From contig CAYOED010000038.1 in NCBI GenBank assembly GCA_964402925.1, forward strand, positions 1-32,514: a stretch of DNA of 32,514 nucleotides, written 5' to 3'. This document shows positions 6,537-14,434 of this stretch, piece by piece (the stretch's first letter is position 1; the number at the start of each line of letters is the position of its first letter). Position numbers and translations under genes: made by a program. This DNA comes from Suilimivivens sp964402925. Its GTDB lineage: Bacteria; Bacillota; Clostridia; Lachnospirales; Lachnospiraceae. Below the pieces are notes generated by a model. It was not told the DNA's origin. It saw nothing but the letters and a program-made list of their open reading frames with translations, and ran no database searches.

Positions 6537-7160
6537 TTACTGTTTGAAACGAACATCAATGTATGACACGATTTCTTCCACACATCTGTCATATCCTAAT
6601 TTAGAACTATTAAGACATAAATCATAGTTTCTCGCATCTGTCCATTCCCTGCCAGTATAATGTTTATAATATTCAGCCCTGTGCTTATCTGTCTTGATAA
6701 TAAATTTCTCAAGTTCTTTAGACGGCATGCAGTGTTTTTGTGCTGCCTGCTCCATGCAATATTCATGCGGTGCATGGATAAAAACACTCAGTACATTATC
6801 ATAATCTTTCAGAATAAAGTCCGCGCAGCGCCCTACGATTACACAGGATTCTTCAAGCGCCAGCTGTTTAATGATTTTTGCCTGATAATTGAATAGGTTC
6901 TGAGTAGACACAAAATCATCGCTTTCCGGCGGAATTAATTCTCCATGGTAAACACTGTGGGCAACTTTGAAGAGTTTTGTACTCTTTAGTTTTTCATCCG
7001 CATTGGCAAAAAGTGCTTCATTGATTCCGCTGTCCTCCGAGGCAAGCTTCATAAGTTCCTTGTCATAAAAATGGATTCCCATCTTTTCTGCAAGCATTTT
7101 GCCTATGGTGCGTCCTCCGCTCCCATATTCCCTTGCAATCGTAATAACAATTTTTTCCAT
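6537..7160 (-). CDS. Cytidylate kinase-like family protein (second paralogue)
   Basis: This 207-residue protein has the same length and motif order as the protein at 280-903: P-loop variant GSGGRTIG (13-20), FYDKEL (31-36), CVIVGRCADF (106-115), DKHRAEYYKHY (158-168) and YDLCLNSS (179-186). The two are clearly diverged paralogues, differing most between residues 45 and 100. The ribosome site is weak (GGGGGTG about 10 nt upstream). The gene starts 21 bp after livF and in the same direction, so readthrough from the transporter operon is likely. The P-loop lacks the usual Lys, so the phosphate-binding chemistry needs the family's own Arg. The substrate is unknown; nucleotide phosphorylation is inferred. 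Confidence 0.85.
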   Translation of the reverse strand: MEKIVITIAREYGSGGRTIGKMLAEKMGIHFYDKELMKLASEDSGINEALFANADEKLKSTKLFKVAHSVYHGELIPPESDDFVSTQNLFNYQAKIIKQLALEESCVIVGRCADFILKDYDNVLSVFIHAPHEYCMEQAAQKHCMPSKELEKFIIKTDKHRAEYYKHYTGREWTDARNYDLCLNSSKLGYDRCVEEIVSYIDVRFKQ

Positions 7161-7181
7161 TATTTAACACACCCCCATCGT

Positions 7182-7892
7182 TTATTCTCCCAGATAAGCT
7201 TTCTTTATGGAATCATTATTAAGTAAATCATCAGCGTTTCCGCTAAGGACGATTTTTCCGGTCTCCAGCACATAAGCACGATCTGAAATAGAAAGTGCTT
7301 TTTTGGCATTCTGCTCCACCAGAAGAACAGTTGTTCCGCCGGCGCTTACCTCTTTAATGATATCAAAAATCTCATTCACAAAAATAGGGGAAAGTCCCAT
7401 AGAAGGCTCATCCATAAGAATAATTCGCGGATGGGACATAAGCGCTCTTCCCATAGCAAGCATCTGCTGTTCGCCGCCGCTTAATGTACCTGCCAGCTGA
7501 TTCTGTCTCTCTTCCAGCCTTGGAAAACGCTTGTAGACATTTTTCAGAGTCTCTTCTATCTCATTCTTATCTTTCCGGGTATATGCACCCATCTTAAGAT
7601 TCTGAAGAACAGATAGATTGGCAAATACACGTCTTCCTTCAGGTACATGTGCCATTCCCATTGATACAATTTTGTGTGCAGGTATTTTGGTAATATCTTT
7701 TCCATCAAAAGAAACAGAACCCTTTTTTGCCTCCAGCAGCCCCGTTATTGTATGCAGAATGGTGGTCTTGCCGGCTCCGTTCGCACCAATCAATGCAATG
7801 ACCTCTCCTTCATTTACTTCAAAGGAAACGCCCTTAATAGCCTGGATCATTCCATAATATACTTCTAAGTCCTTTATTTCAAGCATTGCCAT
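7182..7892 (-). CDS. livF: Branched-chain amino acid ABC transporter ATPase LivF
   Basis: LivF is one of two cytoplasmic ATPases that power branched-chain amino acid import. The 236-residue protein has Walker A GANGAGKT (36-43), the signature LSGGEQQ (137-143), Walker B ILMDEP (158-163) and the conserved GMAHVPEGRRVFANLSV segment (79-95) typical of LivF. It is the last transporter gene of the livHMGF operon, 32 bp after livG. Leu/Ile/Val specificity is predicted from family and neighbours; related systems also carry other amides or amino acids. Confidence 0.93.
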   Translation of the reverse strand: MAMLEIKDLEVYYGMIQAIKGVSFEVNEGEVIALIGANGAGKTTILHTITGLLEAKKGSVSFDGKDITKIPAHKIVSMGMAHVPEGRRVFANLSVLQNLKMGAYTRKDKNEIEETLKNVYKRFPRLEERQNQLAGTLSGGEQQMLAMGRALMSHPRIILMDEPSMGLSPIFVNEIFDIIKEVSAGGTTVLLVEQNAKKALSISDRAYVLETGKIVLSGNADDLLNNDSIKKAYLGE

Positions 7893-7924
7893 AGCTTTAT
7901 TTCCTCCATGCTTTTTTATAAGCC

Positions 7925-8686
7925 TTATTCGCCCAGATATGCCGTGATAACCTGCGGATCGTTAAGTACAGCGCTTGTAGGTCCCTGTGTCAGTATACGT
8001 CCAAAATTCAGCACTGTAAGTTCCTCACAAATGCCTGAGACAAGCTTCATATCATGTTCAATTAAAAGAATCGTCATATCAAAATTATCTCTTACGAAAC
8101 GTATGGTATCCATAAGCTCTATCGTTTCGTTGGGATTCATTCCGGCAGCCGGTTCATCCAGCAAAAGAAGCTTGGGTTCTGTCGCCAGCGCTCTTGCAAT
8201 TTCAAGTTTACGCTGCTTGCCGTAAGGAAGATTTGCCGCCAGATAATCAGCCTCCCCGTCAAGTTCAAAAACGCTCAAAAGCTCCATTGCTTTTTCATTC
8301 ATTGCTTTTTCCATCTTAAAGTAGTTCGGCATTCTTAATATACCTTCAACGGTAGAATACTTATAATGATTATGAAGCCCGGCCTTCACATTATCTAATA
8401 CGCTTAAATCTTTAAACAGTCGTATATTCTGAAAAGTTCTTGCAATACCTGCTCTATTGATTTCTATGGTCTTTAAGCCTGTGATATTCATACCATCCAG
8501 CAAAATCATGCCTTCACTAGGTTTATATACCCCCGTCAGGAGATTAAATACCGTCGTTTTTCCTGCCCCGTTCGGTCCAATCAGACCGTAGAGCTGTCCT
8601 TTTTTGATAGACACTTCAAAATCATCAACCGCCCGAAGTCCCCCAAAGGAAATGCCTAAATTCTTAACTTCCAATAATGCTGCCAT
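7925..8686 (-). CDS. livG: Branched-chain amino acid ABC transporter ATPase LivG
   Basis: LivG is the partner ATPase of LivF. The 253-residue protein has Walker A GPNGAGKT (37-44), the LivG-type degenerate signature YGKQRKLEIARAL instead of LSGGQ, Walker B LLLLDEPAAGMNP, and the switch histidine in LLIEHD. The segment GIARTFQNIRLF is characteristic of LivG. It begins 2 bp after livM, implying tight translational coupling. Confidence 0.93.
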   Translation of the reverse strand: MAALLEVKNLGISFGGLRAVDDFEVSIKKGQLYGLIGPNGAGKTTVFNLLTGVYKPSEGMILLDGMNITGLKTIEINRAGIARTFQNIRLFKDLSVLDNVKAGLHNHYKYSTVEGILRMPNYFKMEKAMNEKAMELLSVFELDGEADYLAANLPYGKQRKLEIARALATEPKLLLLDEPAAGMNPNETIELMDTIRFVRDNFDMTILLIEHDMKLVSGICEELTVLNFGRILTQGPTSAVLNDPQVITAYLGE

Positions 8687-8688
8687 AT

Positions 8689-9756
8689 TTACTGCACCTC
8701 CCTGGTCTTATTAAATAATCTTTTTAAGGAATACTTTTCCCTTAAATGAATTAATTTGGGGCTCCAGTTAAACAACATCATTGCAATTAGAATAATGGAG
8801 TAGATCAGCATACGATAGTTACTGAGTCCGCGAAGGAGCTCCGGAAGCAGTGTTAGTATGACAGCTGAAATAATGGAGCCTCTTATATTCCCGATACCGC
8901 CCAATACAACAAACACAAGAATCATAATGGACATATTGTAACCAAAGTTCTTAGGCGTTGCCATAAGACTGCTCAGATTATGCGCATACAATACACCTGC
9001 CACGCCGGCAAGCGCCGCTGAAATGGAAAAAGCCATCAATTTATACTTGGTGATATTGATGCCGATCGATTCCGCCGCAATCAGGTTGTCACGAATGGAC
9101 ATAATTGCACGTCCATCTCTTGAATGAATCAGGTTCAATACAATAATCAGTGTAATGATGATTAGGATCACTCCCATTGTAAAAGTAGAATCCTTAGGTG
9201 TCCCGGTAATTCCCTGGGCACCGTTGATAATAACGGTTCCGTCCTCTCCCAATCCCAGTGAAAGCGAATCTTTCAGGGAAAAATGAAAACCATTACTGTC
9301 TTTTCCTATATATAATACATTGATTATATTCTTAATGATTTCGCCAAATGCAAGTGTTACAATTGCAAGATAATCGCCCCGCAGTCTCAAAACAGGCATT
9401 CCAATCAGAAAGCCGATGATGCCTGCCGCTACAGCGCCAATTATAATAGCAAGAATAAATCGCAGAAGATCTATAGAAATGACATTCTGCATACATTTTG
9501 AAAAAAAGGCTCCCGTAAAAGCGCCTACACACATAAACCCTGCGTGACCGAGGCTGAGTTCTCCAAGGATTCCAACAGTCAGATTTAAGGAAACTGCAAG
9601 AATCACATAAACACATAAAGGGACCAAAAGCCCCCGCATCAGACTGGAAACATTTCCGGTGCTGATCAGTATCTGCATAATGATGTAAGCCAGAATAACC
9701 ATACCATAGGTAAGGATATTGTCTTTTAATGTTTTGCTAAGCTTAAGTTTTTTCAT
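8689..9756 (-). CDS. livM: Branched-chain amino acid ABC transporter permease LivM
   Basis: LivM is one of the two membrane subunits that form the import channel. The 355-residue protein has about 8-10 hydrophobic helices and the family motif GILGELSLGHAGFMCVGAF, followed by MPVLRLRGDYLAIVTLAFGEIIKNI, the EAA-like loop contacted by the ATPases. The start at 9756 is chosen because GGGAGG lies 8 nt upstream and the protein then begins MKKLKLSK; a longer in-frame reading to 9831 would overlap livH by 62 bp and has no better ribosome site. The livH stop is 13 bp upstream. Confidence 0.92.
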   Translation of the reverse strand: MKKLKLSKTLKDNILTYGMVILAYIIMQILISTGNVSSLMRGLLVPLCVYVILAVSLNLTVGILGELSLGHAGFMCVGAFTGAFFSKCMQNVISIDLLRFILAIIIGAVAAGIIGFLIGMPVLRLRGDYLAIVTLAFGEIIKNIINVLYIGKDSNGFHFSLKDSLSLGLGEDGTVIINGAQGITGTPKDSTFTMGVILIIITLIIVLNLIHSRDGRAIMSIRDNLIAAESIGINITKYKLMAFSISAALAGVAGVLYAHNLSSLMATPKNFGYNMSIMILVFVVLGGIGNIRGSIISAVILTLLPELLRGLSNYRMLIYSIILIAMMLFNWSPKLIHLREKYSLKRLFNKTREVQ

Positions 9757-9769
9757 TGTCCTATCCTCC

Positions 9770-10654
9770 CTATACCTTTTCCTGAATTTTCTTGCCCAAA
9801 ATTCCTGTGGGTTTAACCAGAAGGACAACAATCAGTACCATAAACACAATTGCGTCTGCCATCTGTGATGAAATATATGCTTTGCTTAAGATCTCAATAA
9901 TTCCAAGCACGATTCCTCCGATAAGAGCTCCCGGAATAGAACCAATTCCGCCAAAAACTGCCGCAACAAAGGCCTTAATACCAGGCATAGAACCGGTATA
10001 CGGTGTAAGTGATGGATAGGCAGAACAAAGAAGCATACCGGCAATCGCCGCAAGAGCCGACCCGATTGCAAAGGTAAGCGATATCGTAGCATTTACATTG
10101 ATTCCCATAAGCTGGGCGGCACCTTTGTCTTCTGAAACGGCAAGCATGGCCTGTCCTGCCTTTGTCTTGTTGATAAAAAGTGTAAGCCCTATCATAATGA
10201 TAATACATGAAATGATGGTTACAATTGTTTCACCGGAAATAATAATCTGCCCTCCGGCAAGTTTCATTGCCGGTATCGTAACAACGGATGTAAATGCCTT
10301 TGTGTTTGCTCCGAAAATCAGAAGCGCCATATTTTGAAGGAAATAACTGACACCAATTGCCGTAATCAAAACTGCCAGGGAAGATGCTGCCCCTCTTAAA
10401 GGCCTGTACGCAATATATTCAATCGTGATACCAAGCAGTGTACAAAGTATCACAGACAAAAAGATACCAATCCCAGTGGGCAACCCCTGCATGCTGACTG
10501 CAAAGAAGATTGTAAAGCTGCCGACCATGATGACATCTCCATGTGCAAAATTCAGCATCTTGGCAATACCATATACCATTGTATAACCTAAGGCTATGAT
10601 TGCGTATACGCTTCCTAAACTTATTCCATTAATCAAATAAGATATAAAACTCAT
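9770..10654 (-). CDS. livH: Branched-chain amino acid ABC transporter permease LivH
   Basis: LivH pairs with LivM in the membrane. The 294-residue protein begins MSFISYLINGISLGSVYAI and carries the family segments YTMVYGIAKMLNFAHGDVIM near the N-terminus and GMLLCSAYPSLTPYTGSMPG near the C-terminus, plus the EDKGAAQLMGIN loop. The start at 10654 is supported by AGAGGTG 5 nt upstream; an in-frame ATG at 10714 lies over the promoter and is rejected. It is the first gene of the downstream part of the liv locus and has its own promoter at 10685-10714. Confidence 0.92.
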   Translation of the reverse strand: MSFISYLINGISLGSVYAIIALGYTMVYGIAKMLNFAHGDVIMVGSFTIFFAVSMQGLPTGIGIFLSVILCTLLGITIEYIAYRPLRGAASSLAVLITAIGVSYFLQNMALLIFGANTKAFTSVVTIPAMKLAGGQIIISGETIVTIISCIIIMIGLTLFINKTKAGQAMLAVSEDKGAAQLMGINVNATISLTFAIGSALAAIAGMLLCSAYPSLTPYTGSMPGIKAFVAAVFGGIGSIPGALIGGIVLGIIEILSKAYISSQMADAIVFMVLIVVLLVKPTGILGKKIQEKV

Positions 10655-10684
10655 AATAACACCTCTGTAAAAATTTATTAATCT

Positions 10685-10714
10685 AGTATAGCAGATGTTA
10701 TGGTCTGCTGGCAA
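10685..10714 (-). promoter_or_regulatory. Secondary promoter for livHMGF
   Basis: On the minus strand TTGCCA (10709-10714) and TATACT (10685-10690) are 18 bp apart, about 30 bp before the livH start and after the livJ terminator. Confidence 0.6.
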
Positions 10715-10745
10715 GTTCTGAGTCAGATGATTCCTTTATCATGTT

Positions 10746-10777
10746 AAGAAAAGAGGGCTGCCATTTTGCAGCCCTCT
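10746..10777 (-). terminator. Terminator/attenuator between livJ and livH
   Basis: AGAGGGCTGC at 10752-10761 pairs with GCAGCCCTCT at 10768-10777 around a 6-nt loop. On the minus strand it is followed by CTTTTCTT. It starts about 20 bp after the livJ stop, so most livJ transcripts should end here. Confidence 0.85.
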
Positions 10778-10795
10778 CTGGCTATTGACACCTTT

Positions 10796-12046
10796 TTACT
10801 GAATTAAGGAGTAGTTACCATTTACAATTTCCATAGCCTTAGGAGCTTTGTTGACAGCACCGTCTTCATCCCAGGACATTGCTTCACCGGTAAGACCGTC
10901 AACAGTGATTTCTGACATAGCGCCTTTAAGTTTCTCACAGATATCAGAAACGCTGTCAGAAGGTACTGCACCGCTCTTTTCGATTGCTGCCTTAAGGATA
11001 TAAACAGCGTCATAAGCGTCAGCAGCAAACTGGTTCGGTGTTTCACCGTAAGCAGCTACATATGCGCTTACGAAGGACTTGGTTGCTTCATCTTCAGCAT
11101 CAGCAGCAAAAGGTGTTAAGAGCATAACGCCCTCAGCTAAAGCTGTGTCAAAGTTTTCTACGTTAAGGATACCATCAAGACCATCGCATCCGAAGAACTT
11201 AGGCGCATAGTCCATGGCATTTGCCTGTGTCAGGATCAAAGATGCCTCTGTGTAATAAATAGGCAGGAAAACAAGTTCTGCGCCGGCATCTTTTGCTTTT
11301 TGAAGCTGTACAGAGAAATCTGTCTTATTATCAGCTGTAAATGCTTCTGCTGATACGATTTCAAAAGACTGATTAGCAGCTTCCTGAACGAACTTTTCAT
11401 AAATACCTGAAGAATATACATCAGAACTGTCATAAATCACAGCAACCTTCTGTGCTACTGCATTTTCACCGATATACTGGGCAGCGCCTACACCCTGGTT
11501 AGGGTCTGTAAAGCATACCTGATATACATTTTCAGTGTTGTTGATGATGTCTACAGAAGAACCTGAAGGGGTGATCTGGAACATGTTGTCATTTGAAGAT
11601 TCTGCTGCAACTGCAATACAGCATCCGCTTGTTGTAGTACCAACCAGCATCTGCATACCCCAGTCCTTTAATGTGTTGTATGCGTTAACGGATTTCTCGT
11701 TATCACATTCATCATCCTGGAAATTGTACTCAATGAGTATTCCGTTGATTCCGCCGGCTCCATTGATTTCCTTAATAGCAAGGTCGGCACCGTTTTGAAC
11801 AGCGATACCATAAACTGCTGCGCCGCCTGTAGAAGGACCGATTGCACCGATCTTAAATACTTCACCGTCAGAAGCTTGTGAAGAAGCAATGCTTTCTGTT
11901 CCGGCTGCATCGCCCGCCTGGTCTGCTTCGGCAGTACCTACTTCGGCAGTACCTGTTTCAGCTGAGCCGTTTGAATTGCCGCATCCAACAAGAGCGATCA
12001 TTGCAGCAACAAGTAAAAGGCTCATTACTTTTTTGAATTTCTTCAT
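10796..12046 (-). CDS. livJ: Branched-chain amino acid-binding lipoprotein LivJ/LivK-like
   Basis: This 416-residue extracellular solute-binding lipoprotein delivers substrate to LivHM. The signal peptide has a basic start (MKKFKK), a hydrophobic core and the lipobox LVGC, giving lipid-modified C22. A low-complexity linker at about 25-58 (Gly/Thr/Ala/Glu) tethers the folded part, which starts at VFKIGAIGPSTGGAAVYG, the classic type-1 periplasmic binding fold. Later marks include FQDDECDNEKSVNAY and NQFAADAYDAVYILKAAI. AGGAGG lies before the ATG. It has a strong promoter and a following terminator, expected to give more binding protein than permease. Amino acid specificity is inferred from the locus. 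Confidence 0.93.
   Translation of the reverse strand: MKKFKKVMSLLLVAAMIALVGCGNSNGSAETGTAEVGTAEADQAGDAAGTESIASSQASDGEVFKIGAIGPSTGGAAVYGIAVQNGADLAIKEINGAGGINGILIEYNFQDDECDNEKSVNAYNTLKDWGMQMLVGTTTSGCCIAVAAESSNDNMFQITPSGSSVDIINNTENVYQVCFTDPNQGVGAAQYIGENAVAQKVAVIYDSSDVYSSGIYEKFVQEAANQSFEIVSAEAFTADNKTDFSVQLQKAKDAGAELVFLPIYYTEASLILTQANAMDYAPKFFGCDGLDGILNVENFDTALAEGVMLLTPFAADAEDEATKSFVSAYVAAYGETPNQFAADAYDAVYILKAAIEKSGAVPSDSVSDICEKLKGAMSEITVDGLTGEAMSWDEDGAVNKAPKAMEIVNGNYSLIQ
11926..11954. repeat. 15-bp tandem repeat in the livJ linker
   Basis: CTTCGGCAGTACCTA occurs at 11926-11940 and again, without its last base, at 11941-11954. The period is five codons, giving repeated GTAE blocks in the lipoprotein linker. 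It is in frame, so slippage would only change linker length. Confidence 0.8.
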
Positions 12047-12080
12047 AATTATTCCTCCTCAAAAATTTATTTCATGTGCA

Positions 12081-12109
12081 ATAATACCTTAAATACAAAT
12101 AATTGTCAA
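12081..12109 (-). promoter_or_regulatory. livJ promoter
   Basis: On the minus strand TTGACA (12104-12109) and TATTAT (12081-12086) are exactly 17 bp apart, about 35 bp before the livJ ATG. Upstream, TTCCATTT (12128-12135) and AAATGGAA (12150-12157) form an 8-bp inverted repeat that could bind a regulator. Confidence 0.75.
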
Positions 12110-12200
12110 CTTTTACAAAGTATATAATTCCATTTATCCGTAAAAAATAAAATGGAACGCCTGTATTTCAGACTTCAAAAAAATCATGGAGGTGTGCAAA

Positions 12201-12422
12201 ATGAATAACAAATGGCTTGACTGTATCGCGCTTACTATTGCAATTATAGGTGCGGTCAACTGGGGTTTACTGGGCTTTTTTAACTTTAATCTGGTAGCGT
12301 TTATCTTTGGCAATATGTCATGGATATCCAGAATCATCTATGCAATTGTCGGTATATGCGGTCTTTACCTGATTACTTTTTATATGTATACCGGCGGTAC
12401 TGCACAGACCAGAGATTCATAG
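12201..12422 (+). CDS. DUF378 (YuzA-type) small membrane protein
   Basis: This 73-residue protein has two membrane helices (about 7-27 and 42-64) and the DUF378 hallmark IGAVNWGLLGFFNFNLVAFIFG. The start at 12201 is set by GGAGG at 12188-12192, 8 nt upstream; the ATG at 12186 lies before this ribosome site. The biochemical function of the family is unknown. It is a single gene divergent from livJ, and a terminator shared with the opposite rsfS operon follows. A TATAAT at 12123-12128 might be its -10, but no convincing -35 is at the right distance. Confidence 0.88.
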   Translation: MNNKWLDCIALTIAIIGAVNWGLLGFFNFNLVAFIFGNMSWISRIIYAIVGICGLYLITFYMYTGGTAQTRDS

Positions 12423-12449
12423 GCCCCGATTCTATGTAGATTCAATATA

Positions 12450-12491
12450 AAAAGGAATCAGACCTTATCTTTTCCGGTTCTGATTCCTTTT
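12450..12491. terminator. Bidirectional terminator between the DUF378 gene and rsfS
   Basis: AAAAGGAATCAGA at 12450-12462 pairs perfectly with TCTGATTCCTTTT at 12479-12491. The A and T runs at the stem ends serve as U-tracts on both strands. It ends the plus-strand DUF378 gene and the long minus-strand ribosomal operon. Confidence 0.85.
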
Positions 12492-12500
12492 GCTTTACAA

Positions 12501-12866
12501 TTATAATGCTTCAGGCAAAACAATCTTTCCGTCACGCCAGATTCTTTCAAGATCATAAAAGAGTCTGTTCTCTTTATCAAAAATATGGATGATAATGTCT
12601 CCAAAATCAAGCAGAACCCAGTTTGCGTTATGGTAGCCTTCTTTCTGCTTCATAAGATACCCTGCGCGTCCCAGCTTCTCTTCCACTTCATCAGAAAGAG
12701 CCTGTATCTGGCTTCTGTTGTTTCCATTAGCGATAATAAAATAATCGGCGATTACAGAAACCTCGCTGATATCAATTACACGTATATCTTCAGCTTTTTT
12801 CTCTTCCAGTGCCGAAATAGCCATTTTTGCCATCTCTTTTACTTTTTCTGCGGATAAATCTGCCAT
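12501..12866 (-). CDS. rsfS: Ribosomal silencing factor RsfS
   Basis: RsfS binds ribosomal protein uL14 on the large subunit and blocks subunit joining, lowering translation when nutrients run out. The 121-residue protein has the whole conserved core: EDIRVIDISEVSVIADYFIIANGNNRSQIQALSDEVEEKL and the C-terminal WVLLDFGDIIIHIFDKENRLFYDLERIW. It starts 1 bp after the yqeK stop and is the last gene of the operon. Confidence 0.96.
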   Translation of the reverse strand: MADLSAEKVKEMAKMAISALEEKKAEDIRVIDISEVSVIADYFIIANGNNRSQIQALSDEVEEKLGRAGYLMKQKEGYHNANWVLLDFGDIIIHIFDKENRLFYDLERIWRDGKIVLPEAL

Positions 12867-12867
12867 T

Positions 12868-13467
12868 TTATTCCTCCTGTTCCGTTTTCGTACTGCTGTG
12901 CTTCTTATAATAATCGTAAGTCTGCTGTGTCATAGGATCAATGGGACTATCTATATCCTCCAGATATCCCAGCGTATCCCGAAGAATTTTTAATAACGCC
13001 GCGTCGATATCCGTAAACGCAAGCTGACGCACCTGTTTCAGATTGGGTGCATGCTTTCTTCCCGGCTCGATATAGTCAGCAATATAAATGATTTTTTCAA
13101 GCTGTGACATCCCCGGTCTTCCGGTTGTGTGATTCGAAATAGCATTTAAAATATCTGCATCATGGATATGGAACTTCTTTCTGGCAATATGACTTCCCAC
13201 CTTTGCATGAAGCAGATATGGATTCTGCCGTTCAACATCGGTAATCAGTATATGATGTTTTTTACAGATAGACATTTTTTCGTCATTGTCCATACATTTG
13301 GCACAGTCATGTAAAAGTCCTGCTATCTGCGCCTTATTTATATCTTCCTGATAGCGCATGGCGAGGGCGGACGCCGTATAAGCGACACCAAGTGTATGTT
13401 CAAAACGCTTATGATCCAGCGTCTTTTCCAATTTTTTTCTGATTTTTCTCATATCAACAGTTTCCAT
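12868..13467 (-). CDS. yqeK: YqeK, HD-domain diadenosine tetraphosphate hydrolase
   Basis: YqeK-family proteins cleave diadenosine tetraphosphate to two ADP with an iron-containing HD domain. The 199-residue protein has H24 in RFEHTLGVAYTA, the HD pair at 53-54 in LLHDCAKCM, a further histidine in YLLHAKVG, and AISNHTTGRPGMSQLEKIIYIADYIEPGRK, all typical. GGGAGAAG lies before the ATG. It sits between nadD and rsfS in the usual order. The reaction is from the family. Confidence 0.93.
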   Translation of the reverse strand: METVDMRKIRKKLEKTLDHKRFEHTLGVAYTASALAMRYQEDINKAQIAGLLHDCAKCMDNDEKMSICKKHHILITDVERQNPYLLHAKVGSHIARKKFHIHDADILNAISNHTTGRPGMSQLEKIIYIADYIEPGRKHAPNLKQVRQLAFTDIDAALLKILRDTLGYLEDIDSPIDPMTQQTYDYYKKHSSTKTEQEE

Positions 13468-13481
13468 GTATCTTCTCCCAT

Positions 13482-14093
13482 TTAAACGAATTGATATAGT
13501 TTATTCATTTGTATATATTCGAGTACCTTATCCGGAACCATATACCGTACCGATACTCCGTCGCGGATTCTTTTTCTTATTTCGGAAGAAGAAAGATCCA
13601 TATACCTTGCAGGCAGGATTCTGATATCTGCCTGATATTCATAAATCAGATGACTCGCAATCTTTTCCAGCTTTTTCTCCGTTCCGGTTCCCCTAACAGC
13701 TGCAGCTATAATGCAATTCTGTAAGATAAGGTCCGGATTTTTCCAGTTTTCCAGCATAAGCAGATTATCGGCGCCCACAATGAAATAGTATTCATCATCC
13801 GGACTTTGTTGTTTCAATTCTGCAAGTGTATCACAGGTATACGTAGGACCTTCTCTGTCTATTTCCATAAAAGATAAACGAAAATGTGGATTTCCCTCCA
13901 GTGCAAGGGCAAGCATATGCGCTCGCATGCTGCCCTCCAATACGGAAGAAGCATCTTTCATATATGAATTTCCGCTGGGGATAAAAAGAACCTCATCAAG
14001 TTCCAAAACCTCTCTTGCATGTTCAGCTAAAAGGAGATGCCCATTATGAACGGGGTTAAAGGTTCCCCCCATAATACCGATTTTTTTTCCCAT
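13482..14093 (-). CDS. nadD: Nicotinate-nucleotide adenylyltransferase NadD
   Basis: NadD joins ATP and nicotinate mononucleotide to form deamido-NAD, an essential step of NAD synthesis. The 203-residue protein starts MGKKIGIMGGTFNPVHNGH, holding the nucleotidyltransferase HxGH motif (HNGH, 16-19), and ends with the phosphate-binding SSSEIRKRI. The start at 14093 is chosen since GGAG lies 7 nt upstream and the reading begins right before the first strand; a longer reading to 14138 would add 15 atypical residues and run onto the yhbY stop. Confidence 0.94.
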   Translation of the reverse strand: MGKKIGIMGGTFNPVHNGHLLLAEHAREVLELDEVLFIPSGNSYMKDASSVLEGSMRAHMLALALEGNPHFRLSFMEIDREGPTYTCDTLAELKQQSPDDEYYFIVGADNLLMLENWKNPDLILQNCIIAAAVRGTGTEKKLEKIASHLIYEYQADIRILPARYMDLSSSEIRKRIRDGVSVRYMVPDKVLEYIQMNKLYQFV

Positions 14094-14137
14094 ATCATTA
14101 CTCCATCCTGCACTTCCCATAAAAGCAGCATATTCCA

Positions 14138-14425
14138 TTAGGGAAGTTCTATTTTCTTATGATCTTTGCTTTCCTTATACAAAACAATTTTTTTACCGAT
14201 TACCTGTACCACCTGGGCCCCTGTACGGTCAGCAAGCATGTCTGCCATTTGCTTCGGATCCTCCATACAGTTTTTTAATACCCCTATCTTTACCAGTTCT
14301 CTGGTGTTGAAGGTCTCTCTGACGGCTTCTGTCACCTCAGGTGTCAGACCGTATTTTCCAATCTGGAACACAGGCTCTATATTCATTGCCAGCCCTTTTA
14401 AATATGCACGTTGTTTGCTTGTCAT
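14138..14425 (-). CDS. yhbY: YhbY-type CRM-domain RNA-binding protein
   Basis: YhbY proteins associate with large-subunit ribosomal precursors. The 95-residue protein is a single CRM domain: MTSKQRAYLKGLAMNIEPVF, then the signature GKYGL (23-27) and a GAQVVQVIGKKIVLY segment near the end. It lies 9 bp after obgE, in an order seen in many Firmicutes. Confidence 0.94.
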   Translation of the reverse strand: MTSKQRAYLKGLAMNIEPVFQIGKYGLTPEVTEAVRETFNTRELVKIGVLKNCMEDPKQMADMLADRTGAQVVQVIGKKIVLYKESKDHKKIELP

Positions 14426-14434
14426 AAGTGCCTC

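Noticed and set aside
12103..12128. Promoter for the DUF378 gene (TTGTCA with TATAAT)
   Set aside because: The spacer is only 14 bp, too short for a normal sigma-A promoter.
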